DNA of 64,000 bases from Bradyrhizobium sp. Y36 (lineage in GTDB: Bacteria > Pseudomonadota > Alphaproteobacteria > Rhizobiales > Xanthobacteraceae), in NCBI RefSeq assembly GCF_002531575.1, contig NZ_NWTI01000024.1, positions 41,138 through 105,137 of the forward strand, in the 5' to 3' direction. Positions 30,134 through 37,855 of this stretch are shown piece after piece. Below the pieces are notes generated by a model. The model was not told the DNA's origin. It did no database searches and saw only the letters and a program-made list of their open reading frames with translations. Positions within the stretch are counted from its first letter, which is position 1. Every line of letters begins with the position of its first letter. Position numbers and translations under genes: made by a program.

Positions 30134-32818
30134 ATGCCTGACGCAATGGTTGCTACACGTGCCTCCGAGGAGCGCGGAACCGCTCAGCAGGTCGACGTCG
30201 CCGTGGTCGGCGCCGGATTCTCCGGCCTCTATCTGCTGCATCGCCTGCGCAAGGCCGGCTTCTCGGCCGTCGCCCTCGAGGAGGCCGACGACGTCGGCGG
30301 CACCTGGTACTGGAACCGCTACCCCGGCGCACGCTGCGACATCCAGACCATCGACTACAGCTACACGTTCGATCCCGAGCTGGAGACGGCCTGGACCTGG
30401 TCGGAGAAATACGCCACCCAGCCCGAGATCCTGCGCTATCTCGGCTTCGTCGCCGACCGCTACGATCTCCGGCGCGACATCCGCTTCAAGACCAAGGTCA
30501 CCGAAGCCAGGTGGGACGAGACGGCCGAGCGCTGGCTCATCACCACCAGCAGTGGCGCACCCGTTTCCTGCCGCCATTACATCATGGCCACCGGCTGCCT
30601 GTCGGCGCCAAAGCCGCCGGAGATCGACGGCGTCAAGGACTTCAAAGGCGAGATCTATTTCACCGGACGCTGGCCGCACGGCGGCGTCGATCTCAAGGGC
30701 AAGCGCGTCGCGGTGATCGGCACCGGCTCGTCGGCGATCCAGTCGATCCCCCTGATCGCCGAGCAGGCGGCGCATCTGACCGTGTTCCAGCGCACGCCGA
30801 ACTTCGCACTGCCCGCGCATAACGGCCCGGCGCCGTCGGACCGCATGAGCCTGTTGCAAAGCGACCGCGCCGCCTATCGCGAGCAGGCGCGCCAGTCGAT
30901 GGCCGGCGTGCCCTATCCGCAGCAGACGGTCGTGAGCTGGCAATTGAGCGATGCCGAGCGACGTGAACGGTTCGAACGCGCCTGGGCCGCCGGCGACCTC
31001 GTCCACATCCTGACGCAGCTCTGGGCCGACCAGGCCGTCGACGTCGACGGCAACAAGATCGTCCAGGACCTGATCCGCGAGAAGATCCGCGCTGCGGTCA
31101 AGGATCCCGCGACCGCCGCGGCGCTGATGCCGGACGACCATCCGTTCGGCGCCAAGCGTCCCTGCCTCGACACCAATTACTACGCCACCTACAACCGGCC
31201 GAACGTCACGCTGGTCAATCTGCGCCAGGAACCGATCAAGGCGATCACCGCGAACGGCATCACCACGGCCCAGCGCAACATCGACATCGACGTCATCGTG
31301 TTCGCGACCGGGTTCGACGCGATGACCGGCGCGATCCGTGCCGTGCATCCGATCACGGGACGCGGCGGCAAATCGCTCACCGACGTCTGGGCCCATGGGC
31401 CGCAGAGCTATCTCGGGCTCACGGTGGAAGGCTTCCCGAACTTCTTCATGATCACGGGGCCCGGCAGCCCGTCGGTGCTGTCGAACATGGCGGTGTCGAT
31501 CGAGCAGCATGTCGACTGGGTCGTCGACCGCCTCAAAGCCTTGCGCGATGGCGGCTTCACCACGATGGAGCCGACCGAGACGGCGCAGGCCGGCTGGGCC
31601 AGGCACATGGCCGACTGCTCGATGGTGACGCTGCACCGGCTCGCCAACACCTGGTACACGGGCGCCAACGTGCCCGGCAAGGTGCAGGGTCTGATGCCCT
31701 ATACCGGCGGCGTCGGCCCCTATCGGAGCATCTGCGACGAGGTGGTCAGCCGCGGCATGCTCGGCTTCAAGCTCACCGGCCCGGGCGGCGCCACGCAATG
31801 CAATGACGGCGAGGTGGTACGCCTGCAGCCGGACGTGCGGCTGGTGCTCAACCTCCTGGCCACCCTCAACCTGCCGCCGATCGAGTCGATGGGCGCGGAA
31901 GGCGCCCGGGCCTTCGTCAACGAGTTCAACAAGGGCCGGCCCGCGGGGCGGCCGATCGGCGACATCACCGACGGCACCCTGCCCGTCACCGGCGGCGCGC
32001 TGCCTTACCGCGTCTATAAGCCGGCAACGCCAGGACCGCATCCGGTCGTTGTCTATTTCCACGGCGGCGGCTGGGTGCTCGGCGACGAGCAGTCGGACGA
32101 GCCGTTCTGCCGCGACATGGTGCGGCGAACCGGCATGATGTTCGTCAGCGTCGGCTATCGTCACGCGCCGGAGCATCGCTTCCCGACGGCGGCGGAAGAC
32201 GGCTATGCGGCAACGCGCTGGATCGCCGAGCACGCCACCGAACTCGGCGGCAGGCCGGGCCCGGTGCTGGTTGCGGGCTGGAGTGCCGGCGGCAACGTCG
32301 CTGCCGTCACCTGCCAGCTCGCGCGCGACCGCGGCGGGCCCGAGATCGCCGGCCAGCTCCTGATCTGCCCGGTCACCGACTGCAGATTCGACCGTCCCTC
32401 CTACAACGACAACGCGACGGGCTATTTCCTGACGCGCGCGCTGATGTTCTGGTTCTGGGACATCTACTGCTCGCCGGTCGACCGCACCGATCCGCGCGTC
32501 TCGCCGCTGCGCGGCAAGGTCGAAAAGCTGCCGCCGGCCTTCGTGGCGACCTGCGAGTTCGATCCGCTGCGCGACGAAGGCATCGCCTATGCCGAGGCGA
32601 TGGCCGCCGCGGGCGTCCCGGTCGAGCAGCTGAAGGCGCACGGCCATTTCCACTCGTCCTTCACCATGGTCGACGTGGTGATCACGGGCGTGTCGGGCCG
32701 GGTGCAGATGGCGGAGGCCTTGCGGCGCTTCGCCGGGCTTCCGCCCGGGATCAGTCGCGACGAGTCCAGCCACGGCCAGACCAGCGCGGGGCACAAAATC
32801 GCGGCCGCGGCGAGCTGA
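30134..32818 (+). CDS. Baeyer-Villiger-type flavin monooxygenase fused to an HSL-type alpha/beta hydrolase
   Basis: An 894-residue bifunctional protein. Residues 1-540 are a type I BVMO: FAD motif VVGAGFSGLYLLHRL (about 27), GGTWYWNRYPGARCD and NADPH motif VAVIGTGSSAIQ (about 195). The BVMO fingerprint FxGxxxHxxxWP reads FKGEIYFTGRWPH, with Phe instead of His. Residues 620-880 are a hormone-sensitive-lipase-like esterase with HGGGW (about 643), nucleophile GWSAGG (about 715), Asp in DPLRDEG (about 809) and His in GHFHSSF (about 836). The likely logic is ketone to ester, then ester hydrolysis. GGGAGG precedes ATG 30134. The substrate is unknown. Confidence 0.93.
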   Translation: MPDAMVATRASEERGTAQQVDVAVVGAGFSGLYLLHRLRKAGFSAVALEEADDVGGTWYWNRYPGARCDIQTIDYSYTFDPELETAWTWSEKYATQPEILRYLGFVADRYDLRRDIRFKTKVTEARWDETAERWLITTSSGAPVSCRHYIMATGCLSAPKPPEIDGVKDFKGEIYFTGRWPHGGVDLKGKRVAVIGTGSSAIQSIPLIAEQAAHLTVFQRTPNFALPAHNGPAPSDRMSLLQSDRAAYREQARQSMAGVPYPQQTVVSWQLSDAERRERFERAWAAGDLVHILTQLWADQAVDVDGNKIVQDLIREKIRAAVKDPATAAALMPDDHPFGAKRPCLDTNYYATYNRPNVTLVNLRQEPIKAITANGITTAQRNIDIDVIVFATGFDAMTGAIRAVHPITGRGGKSLTDVWAHGPQSYLGLTVEGFPNFFMITGPGSPSVLSNMAVSIEQHVDWVVDRLKALRDGGFTTMEPTETAQAGWARHMADCSMVTLHRLANTWYTGANVPGKVQGLMPYTGGVGPYRSICDEVVSRGMLGFKLTGPGGATQCNDGEVVRLQPDVRLVLNLLATLNLPPIESMGAEGARAFVNEFNKGRPAGRPIGDITDGTLPVTGGALPYRVYKPATPGPHPVVVYFHGGGWVLGDEQSDEPFCRDMVRRTGMMFVSVGYRHAPEHRFPTAAEDGYAATRWIAEHATELGGRPGPVLVAGWSAGGNVAAVTCQLARDRGGPEIAGQLLICPVTDCRFDRPSYNDNATGYFLTRALMFWFWDIYCSPVDRTDPRVSPLRGKVEKLPPAFVATCEFDPLRDEGIAYAEAMAAAGVPVEQLKAHGHFHSSFTMVDVVITGVSGRVQMAEALRRFAGLPPGISRDESSHGQTSAGHKIAAAAS

Positions 32819-32827
32819 TGACGACAA

Positions 32828-32853
32828 GGCGGCCGGGAACCTTTTCCCGGCCG
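32828..32853 (+). terminator. Strong hairpin directly after the BVMO-esterase gene
   Basis: GCGGCCGGGAA and TTCCCGGCCGC form a stem of about 11 bp with a tiny loop, 10 bases after the stop codon. Confidence 0.6.
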
Positions 32854-32897
32854 CAGCGTTGTGAGGGCTGGCATTGAGATGCAGCGACAAGGTGTAG

Positions 32898-32937
32898 GCC
32901 CCGGTGCGCGAGATCTGCGTGCCGGGGCGTTTTTTTG
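32898..32937 (+). terminator. Rho-independent terminator
   Basis: GCCCCGGTGCGC pairs with GCGTGCCGGGGC, followed by seven T residues (32930-32936). This second hairpin follows the one at 32828 and ends the BVMO-esterase transcript. Confidence 0.8.
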
Positions 32938-32951
32938 CGTGAGGCGAGGCG

Positions 32952-33224
32952 ATGGGGGACGTGGTTGCGGAGTCAAAGGTCGACTTCGGTGCGCTTGCGG
33001 TTCTGAACAAATGGCCATCGCTGGCCAATCAGCGCCAGCCCGACCGGGAGCCCTACCAGGTCTTCGAAGGCACGCTCGACGCGTGCATCTCGGCGTTCAT
33101 GGACAAGCCGGCGGCAACCCGGCACCTCTATGAGATTCGCACCATCGCGCAGCCGCCGCTCGTCACAGAGATCCTCTCGCCCGAGCACGTCCTCGAGCTC
33201 GCGCGCTTGAGGGAATTCCTCTGA
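32952..33224 (+). CDS. Small hypothetical protein, 90 residues
   Basis: It begins MGDVVAESKVDFGALAVLNK and contains FEGTLDACISAFMDKPAATRHLYEI, of which ACISAFMDKPAATRHLYEI is the most structured part, then ILSPEHVLELARLREFL. It appears cytosolic and mixed alpha/beta. No family is recognised, though codon use matches the neighbours. It starts 15 bases after the terminator T-run; GAGGCGAGGCG upstream can serve as a ribosome-binding site. Confidence 0.6.
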   Translation: MGDVVAESKVDFGALAVLNKWPSLANQRQPDREPYQVFEGTLDACISAFMDKPAATRHLYEIRTIAQPPLVTEILSPEHVLELARLREFL

Positions 33225-33309
33225 AGCCATTTTCCGAAATCGCGCAGGAACCTTCTGCTGGTTTTTCCCGTTAACGGGGATCGGAAGCCAAGTCGCGAGT
33301 GCCCTGAGG

Positions 33310-33615
33310 ATGCTTGAAGCTGGCCTGTCATCTCCCGTCGTGCCCTATGGCGCAGACCAGACCCTGTTCGTGGTGATCGATCGCCGCGACGGCGCGACCG
33401 AGATCCGCGTCGAGCGGAGCGATCTCGACGCCACGATCGGCGAGCTCGTCGCCGGCTGCTTCAACGATCCCATCAAGGTGATTTCCTTCAACACACTCGA
33501 GCACTGGATGAAGGACATCTCGACCGATGTCGCCGGCGAGATCCGTGCACGCTGCGATATCGACGGCGTGACGCTGCCCGACTATCTCAGCGATTTCGTC
33601 GAGAGTCATTCGTAG
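33310..33615 (+). CDS. Small hypothetical protein, 101 residues
   Basis: Contains QTLFVVIDRRDGATEIRVER, then ATIGELVAGCFNDPIKVISF and LPDYLSDFVESHS. The first half looks like a two-strand beta unit and the rest is helical. I do not recognise a family. The ribosome-binding site is poor (GAGG directly abutting the ATG), so a slightly later start is possible. The bidirectional hairpin at 33671 follows. Confidence 0.6.
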   Translation: MLEAGLSSPVVPYGADQTLFVVIDRRDGATEIRVERSDLDATIGELVAGCFNDPIKVISFNTLEHWMKDISTDVAGEIRARCDIDGVTLPDYLSDFVESHS

Positions 33616-33670
33616 AGAGCGCTGCGGCGCCCTTCATAAGGAGCGTTGCCGCACTTTGCGCGGGCAACAG

Positions 33671-33696
33671 AAAAGCGCCGCTGTTGCGGCGCTTTT
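33671..33696. terminator. Bidirectional terminator between convergent small genes
   Basis: AAAAGCGCCGC TGTT GCGGCGCTTTT is a perfect stem flanked by A and T runs on both sides. It can end the plus-strand gene (33310-33615) and the minus-strand peptide gene (33714-33800). Confidence 0.85.
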
Positions 33697-33713
33697 CATG
33701 TGGTGCGGTCACC

Positions 33714-33800
33714 TCAATGGTGCCAGAACAGCGCCAGCAGCAGAACGATCGGCAGCGGCACGCCAAGCAGCCAAAGCAAAGCACCTCGTCCGAAACCCAT
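33714..33800 (-). CDS. Small membrane peptide, 28 residues
   Basis: ATG 33800 follows GGAGGACACC, a near-perfect ribosome-binding site. The peptide begins MGFGRGALLWLLGVPLPIV and ends LALFWHH: a short basic/aromatic start, one membrane helix and a C-terminal His pair. A terminator lies immediately downstream. The family recurs in Bradyrhizobium as far as I recall. Its function is unknown. Confidence 0.65.
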   Translation of the reverse strand: MGFGRGALLWLLGVPLPIVLLLALFWHH

Positions 33801-33902
33801 GGTGTCCTCCTCTTTCTCCACTGCCCAGATGACGCAGGAGAGGCAAAGAAGTTCCGCGTGTTGCGGAAAGGACGAATGCGTTCAGAGCATGGTTTGGAAG
33901 CG

Positions 33903-34058
33903 TTATGCGCGGCGATATTTGCCGGCGATGACCTCGATCTCGCGGCGGCGCTCGTCGGCGAAGGCGAGGAGCCTTTCGATCGTCAGCGTATCCGTGATCC
34001 GTTTGGCGAGCCGTTCGGCGCGCGCAGCCTGATCTTCGAGATACTGGATCGTGTTCAA
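33903..34058 (-). CDS. Small helical hypothetical protein, 51 residues, TTG start
   Basis: GGGGAGGCGGGCGC precedes a TTG at 34058, giving MNTIQYLEDQAARAERLAKR, then ITDTLTIERLLAFADERRRE and IEVIAGKYRRA. It is a charged amphipathic helical hairpin, probably cytosolic. A longer frame from an ATG at 34100 lacks this ribosome-binding site. Confidence 0.6.
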   Translation of the reverse strand: MNTIQYLEDQAARAERLAKRITDTLTIERLLAFADERRREIEVIAGKYRRA

Positions 34059-34159
34059 GCGCCCGCCTCCCCGACAGCCCCAAATTGTTTGGACATGCAT
34101 GGTGCTTGAGAAGCCGCTAACAGCCGGTTAAGCGGCGAGCCGAACGCGATGTCTCCATT

Positions 34160-34681
34160 TCATTGCACGACGTCGAGCCGGACATTGGTGATGCCCTTGT
34201 CGACCATGCCGAGCGCCTCGGCTGCGGAGGGCGAGATATCCACCACGCGGCCGCGGACGAAGGGCCCGCGGTCGTTGACCCTGACGGTGACGAAGCGGCC
34301 CGAGGATACGTCGGTGACGCGCAGCTTGGTGCCGAACGGCAGGCTCGGATGCGCCGCGGTCAGCTCGTTGCGGTCGAATTTCTCGCCGCTCGCCGTCTCC
34401 GTGTCCGAATAGAAACTGGCGAGGCCATGCGAGGCTTGCCTGGCCTCGCCCGTCGCCTCGGGAGCGCGCGCCCGGCTGATCGGCCTTGGATGCAGCGCCG
34501 CCACCCGATGCGGCCGCTCGACCGCGGCCTGCCGGCTGGTCGTTGCGAGATCCGCCTTCTGGCGGCCGACCGGCGATTGCGCGCAGGCGGCGAGCGAGGC
34601 GGCAGCGATGATGGCGAGCAGCAGCCGGGATGCGGCTGCGGGGGAAATCCGGGCAGTTTCGGTACGTGCAATGCAAGACAT
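34160..34681 (-). CDS. rlpA: RlpA-family septal ring lytic transglycosylase-like lipoprotein
   Basis: A 173-residue lipoprotein (IIAAASLAAC lipobox) with a basic linker and a C-terminal double-psi beta-barrel. The barrel is marked by GLASFYSDTETASGEKFD, LPFGTKLRVTDVSSG and VRVNDRGPFVRGRVVDIS. RlpA enzymes act on denuded peptidoglycan at division sites. Unlike E. coli RlpA it has no SPOR domain. ATG 34681 starts the lipoprotein signal; the open frame extends to 34747. A shorter homologue is at 13154. Confidence 0.85.
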   Translation of the reverse strand: MSCIARTETARISPAAASRLLLAIIAAASLAACAQSPVGRQKADLATTSRQAAVERPHRVAALHPRPISRARAPEATGEARQASHGLASFYSDTETASGEKFDRNELTAAHPSLPFGTKLRVTDVSSGRFVTVRVNDRGPFVRGRVVDISPSAAEALGMVDKGITNVRLDVVQ

Positions 34682-34836
34682 GGTACGCCCCTTCCGAACT
34701 GGGGCGGATTTTCGGTGGGCAATGAGGGCCAAACCTTGTCGGAACAAAAGCAGGCGTGGGGCCGCCGCCGTTTCGCGTCAGCTGTGACGATTCCACCACA
34801 GTGATGCGTCCTGAATCGGGACAGCGGCGGCGAAGA

Positions 34837-35004
34837 TCAGCCGGAGACGACCCGCCACGCGACCGGGCGCGGATCAGGCTGAGGCTCGTTGGTGTCAGCC
34901 TCGCCCTTGAGCAGCCGCGCAAGCTCGCGCCGATACAGCCGCCACCAGCCGGTTTTCAGGCCGGCGAGAAAGTCGAGCTCCACTTGTGTCGGCGTGCACA
35001 TCAT
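34837..35004 (-). CDS. Small hypothetical protein, 55 residues
   Basis: It starts MMCTPTQVELDFLAGLKTGW, continues WRLYRRELARLLKGEAD and ends PDPRPVAWRVVSG. The regular amphipathic helix and codon use look real. The start lies 31 bases downstream of the DUF1501 stop on the same strand, so it may be the last gene of that operon. No strong ribosome-binding site is visible. Confidence 0.4.
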   Translation of the reverse strand: MMCTPTQVELDFLAGLKTGWWRLYRRELARLLKGEADTNEPQPDPRPVAWRVVSG

Positions 35005-35035
35005 GAACCCGGTCCGGTTGCGGAGGGCCGTGCGG

Positions 35036-36292
35036 TCAGGCGAGGAGACCTGCCATCGGCTTGACGTCGGCGCTGCCCGGGAAGACCGCGTCAGCCAGCA
35101 CGTTCTCCTCGACGCGCAGATGATCCCTGAGCAGCCCCTTCAGCACGGCGCGCAGATCCGTGGTCGGCCTGAGGTCGCGATCGTCGAGCAGCTGCGCCGG
35201 CTTCAATCCCGGCCAGTCCGCGATGACGCGGCCGCCGGCGAGCCCGCCGCCGATCAGGAACGCGACCGTGCCGGTACCGTGATCGGTGCCCTGCGTGCCG
35301 TTGATGCGCGCAGTGCGACCGAATTCGGTGACGACGGCCACGACGGCCTCCTTCCAGGCTTCGCCTATGTTGCTCTCGATCGCGGCGAAGGCGCCGTCGA
35401 GCGCGCCGAGCAGATTGTAGAGCTGGCCCGAGGCTGCGCCTTCGGCGATGTGCGTGTCCCAGCCGACAAAGCCCATGGCGCCGACGCGCGGACCGTCCTG
35501 TTTGGCGAGATAGCGCGCGGCGGTGCCGGCGGCTTCGGCGAAGTAGGCGCGCACGCGCGCGATGCCGGGCGGCGCCAACGTCGGGTCATCGGACATCGCT
35601 TCGCCCGTGCCAGGTCCCGCGCTGAGCGAAGCGAGCTTGATGCGCGCCTGGAGCACGGTCGCGAGCTTCGGGTCGGTGTGCTGATAGAGATCGAGCAGAC
35701 GGCGCTGCGTGTCCTCGCTCGCCGGCAACAGCTTTTGCGGCACCCATGTCATCACGGGCGCGGAGCCGCGCACCACCAGCGGCGTCACCGAGCCGATGCC
35801 GAGCGCGCGGCTGCCGCGCGGATCGACGCGGCCGTCCCCTTCCATGGCGAGCAGCGCACGGTTGAGCCAGCCCGAGGCGGTCGCGCCGGGCCTCGTGAAG
35901 CCGCTCTCCAGCACGTCCTGGCCGTCGAAATGCGAACGCTCGCGATAGGGCGTCGCCGCAGCATGGACGATCGCGGCCTTGCCGCTCTTGTAGAGCCGAT
36001 GCAGGTTCGGCATCGCCGGGTTGAGGGCGAAGAAGGCATCGAGCGGCAGAGCCCGTGGCTTGCCGTCCAGCAGCAGCGCGCGATCGCCGCGCAGCGAGAT
36101 CCAGTCGGGATCGCCGACCGGCGCGACGGCGCCGAGGCCGTCGAGCGCGCCGCGCAGCACGATGACGAGCAGGCGCGGATCGCGTCCCTCGGCACGCGCG
36201 ATCCGCGGCATCTGGCTCCACGCGAACAGCGCGCCGGCGCCGGCCAGAAGCTCGCGCCGCGTCGGCAGGTGATTGACGATGCCCATGCTCAC
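35036..36292 (-). CDS. DUF1501 domain protein, Tat-exported
   Basis: A 418-residue protein with a Tat-like start (PTRRELLAGAGALFAW). DUF1501 markers are LLVIVLRGALDGLGAVAPVG, FVGWDTHIAEGAASGQ and VVTEFGRTARINGTQGTDHG, reminiscent of the sulfatase/alkaline-phosphatase superfamily. The biochemical role is not established. DUF1501 genes are typically paired with a DUF1800 gene, as here, where they overlap by 4 bases (ATGA at 36289-36292). Confidence 0.9.
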   Translation of the reverse strand: MSMGIVNHLPTRRELLAGAGALFAWSQMPRIARAEGRDPRLLVIVLRGALDGLGAVAPVGDPDWISLRGDRALLLDGKPRALPLDAFFALNPAMPNLHRLYKSGKAAIVHAAATPYRERSHFDGQDVLESGFTRPGATASGWLNRALLAMEGDGRVDPRGSRALGIGSVTPLVVRGSAPVMTWVPQKLLPASEDTQRRLLDLYQHTDPKLATVLQARIKLASLSAGPGTGEAMSDDPTLAPPGIARVRAYFAEAAGTAARYLAKQDGPRVGAMGFVGWDTHIAEGAASGQLYNLLGALDGAFAAIESNIGEAWKEAVVAVVTEFGRTARINGTQGTDHGTGTVAFLIGGGLAGGRVIADWPGLKPAQLLDDRDLRPTTDLRAVLKGLLRDHLRVEENVLADAVFPGSADVKPMAGLLA

Positions 36293-37758
36293 CTCCTCTG
36301 GAAATCCGCCGACATGAACAGCAGCGCCAGCGCCTGCTGGCGGCTCTCGGCGCGGCCGACCGCCTGCTTCACCTCGCCCGCGATCTCGGATGCGAAGACA
36401 TCCTCGATGATGGCTTGCGGATCGGCCATGCCGCTGACGCGCTCGGCGAAATTGTTGGCGACGTCGAGTCGCCGGCCGACGCCGTCGATCCAGCTCGCCT
36501 CGTCATCCGGATAACCCTTGGGCGCGGACGGACGCCACAGCGGCTCGCCAAGCAGCTGCTGGCCGCCGGTGTAGAGCACCGGATCGACCTGCGTGATGCC
36601 GGTCGCGCGCACCATGCCGACGACCCATTCGCTCGGACGCTTGAGCTTTGCCGGCGGTGCGCGCCAGGCCTCGTCCGACGACACCATCGCGACCGCGACC
36701 TGCTTGAGATCGCCATCGGTTTCGCGAAAGCTCTTCGCCATCCGCTCGACCAGCGCCGGCGGCGGCTCGTCGGCGACGAAGTGGCGCGCGAGCCTGGTCG
36801 CGACATGGGTCGCGGTCGCCGGATGCGCGGCGAGATCGCGCAGCACGGCACGGCCCTGCTCGACATCCTCCTGCTCGTAACGCTTGCCGAGCACGGTCTG
36901 GCCGCCGGGCTCGTGCAGCCGCGGATTGAAGGTGAACTCGCCGCCATGCTGCGGATCGGCGCCCGGCGGCACCAGCGTCCAACCGGTCATGACGTTGGCG
37001 AAGCTGATGACGTCGTCCTGGGTGTAGCCGGTGCGCACGCCGAGCGTATGCAGCTCCATGATCTCGCGCGCGATGTTCTCGTTGAGGCCGCGGTTGCGGT
37101 TGATGCCGGCCGTCGAGTTCGCGCCCATCGATTCCAGATTGTCGAGATAGAACAGCATGGCCGGATGGCCCTCGACGGCCAGCAGGAGATCGACGAAGCG
37201 GCCGAGCACGTTGGCGCGAACCGCCTCGCGCTCGTAAGCGCCGGACATGCTCTGGATCTTGTTGGCCGAGATGCAGAAATGATTGGACCAGAACCACACC
37301 AGCCGCTCGGCAAAGCCGAGATCGGCGGAAAGCGCGGCTTCCGTGCGCAGCTTGGCTTCCTGCAGATAGATCGGGCGGCCGGGATCGGGAATGGCGTCGG
37401 CGGCCTGCTTCGCCGCCATCTCGGCCGCATCCTTTTCCTGCGCATAGCCCTGCGCCTGCCCCTCAGGCCGCGCCTCGGCCTGATCAGGCGCGGCAGCCGA
37501 GGCGATCTGCTGCTTCTTGGCCTGCTGCTGCGCCTGCTTGGCGCGCGCGGTGCGCCGGGCGTTGGCATCGGCCACGGTGCGATAGGCCTTCGCGCTGGCG
37601 GGAAGGCTGGCGGCGGCGGTCAAGCCGAGCGGCCGGTCGAGCTCGGCGATCAGCGCGCCGCGCGGGTCGCTGCCGAGGGCGGCCATCGATCCCGGCCGCG
37701 GCCCCATCCCGAAGCGATGAAGCGCCAGCACGGCGTCGGCCCTTGCGGAGTTGCTCAT
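36289..37758 (-). CDS. DUF1800 domain protein
   Basis: A 489-residue protein. Markers are ADAVLALHRFGMGPRPGSMA, LVWFWSNHFCISANK, NENIAREIMELHTLGV, FANVMTGWTL and RLARHFVADEPPPALVERMA. A low-complexity Ala/Gln/Lys-rich segment lies at about residues 70-120. DUF1800 and DUF1501 proteins occur as pairs in many bacteria; a secreted or envelope complex is assumed but unproven. An operator-like sequence lies 30 bases upstream (37787). Confidence 0.9.
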   Translation of the reverse strand: MSNSARADAVLALHRFGMGPRPGSMAALGSDPRGALIAELDRPLGLTAAASLPASAKAYRTVADANARRTARAKQAQQQAKKQQIASAAAPDQAEARPEGQAQGYAQEKDAAEMAAKQAADAIPDPGRPIYLQEAKLRTEAALSADLGFAERLVWFWSNHFCISANKIQSMSGAYEREAVRANVLGRFVDLLLAVEGHPAMLFYLDNLESMGANSTAGINRNRGLNENIAREIMELHTLGVRTGYTQDDVISFANVMTGWTLVPPGADPQHGGEFTFNPRLHEPGGQTVLGKRYEQEDVEQGRAVLRDLAAHPATATHVATRLARHFVADEPPPALVERMAKSFRETDGDLKQVAVAMVSSDEAWRAPPAKLKRPSEWVVGMVRATGITQVDPVLYTGGQQLLGEPLWRPSAPKGYPDDEASWIDGVGRRLDVANNFAERVSGMADPQAIIEDVFASEIAGEVKQAVGRAESRQQALALLFMSADFQRR

Positions 37759-37786
37759 GGCGGATGCCCGGCTCTAGGCTACGAGT

Positions 37787-37798
37787 TGTAATGCTACG
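37787..37798. promoter_or_regulatory. BlaI-operator-like motif upstream of the DUF1800/DUF1501 operon
   Basis: TGTAATGCTACG matches the motif upstream of blaI (TGTAACGCTACA, 40795) at 10 of 12 positions and is followed by CATCGTAACA. It lies about 30 bases before the DUF1800 start on the minus strand. Confidence 0.4.
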
Positions 37799-37855
37799 CA
37801 TCGTAACACTCAAGACGGAGGCCGACAAGGGCCGATTGCGACATCTCCGGCGTCG

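Noticed and set aside
29966..33028. Open frame of about 1020 codons on the minus strand opposite the BVMO-esterase gene
   Set aside because: It is longer than the plus-strand gene but is Arg/Ala/Gly-rich without motifs. The plus strand shows complete FAD, NADPH and esterase motifs. It is a high-GC shadow.
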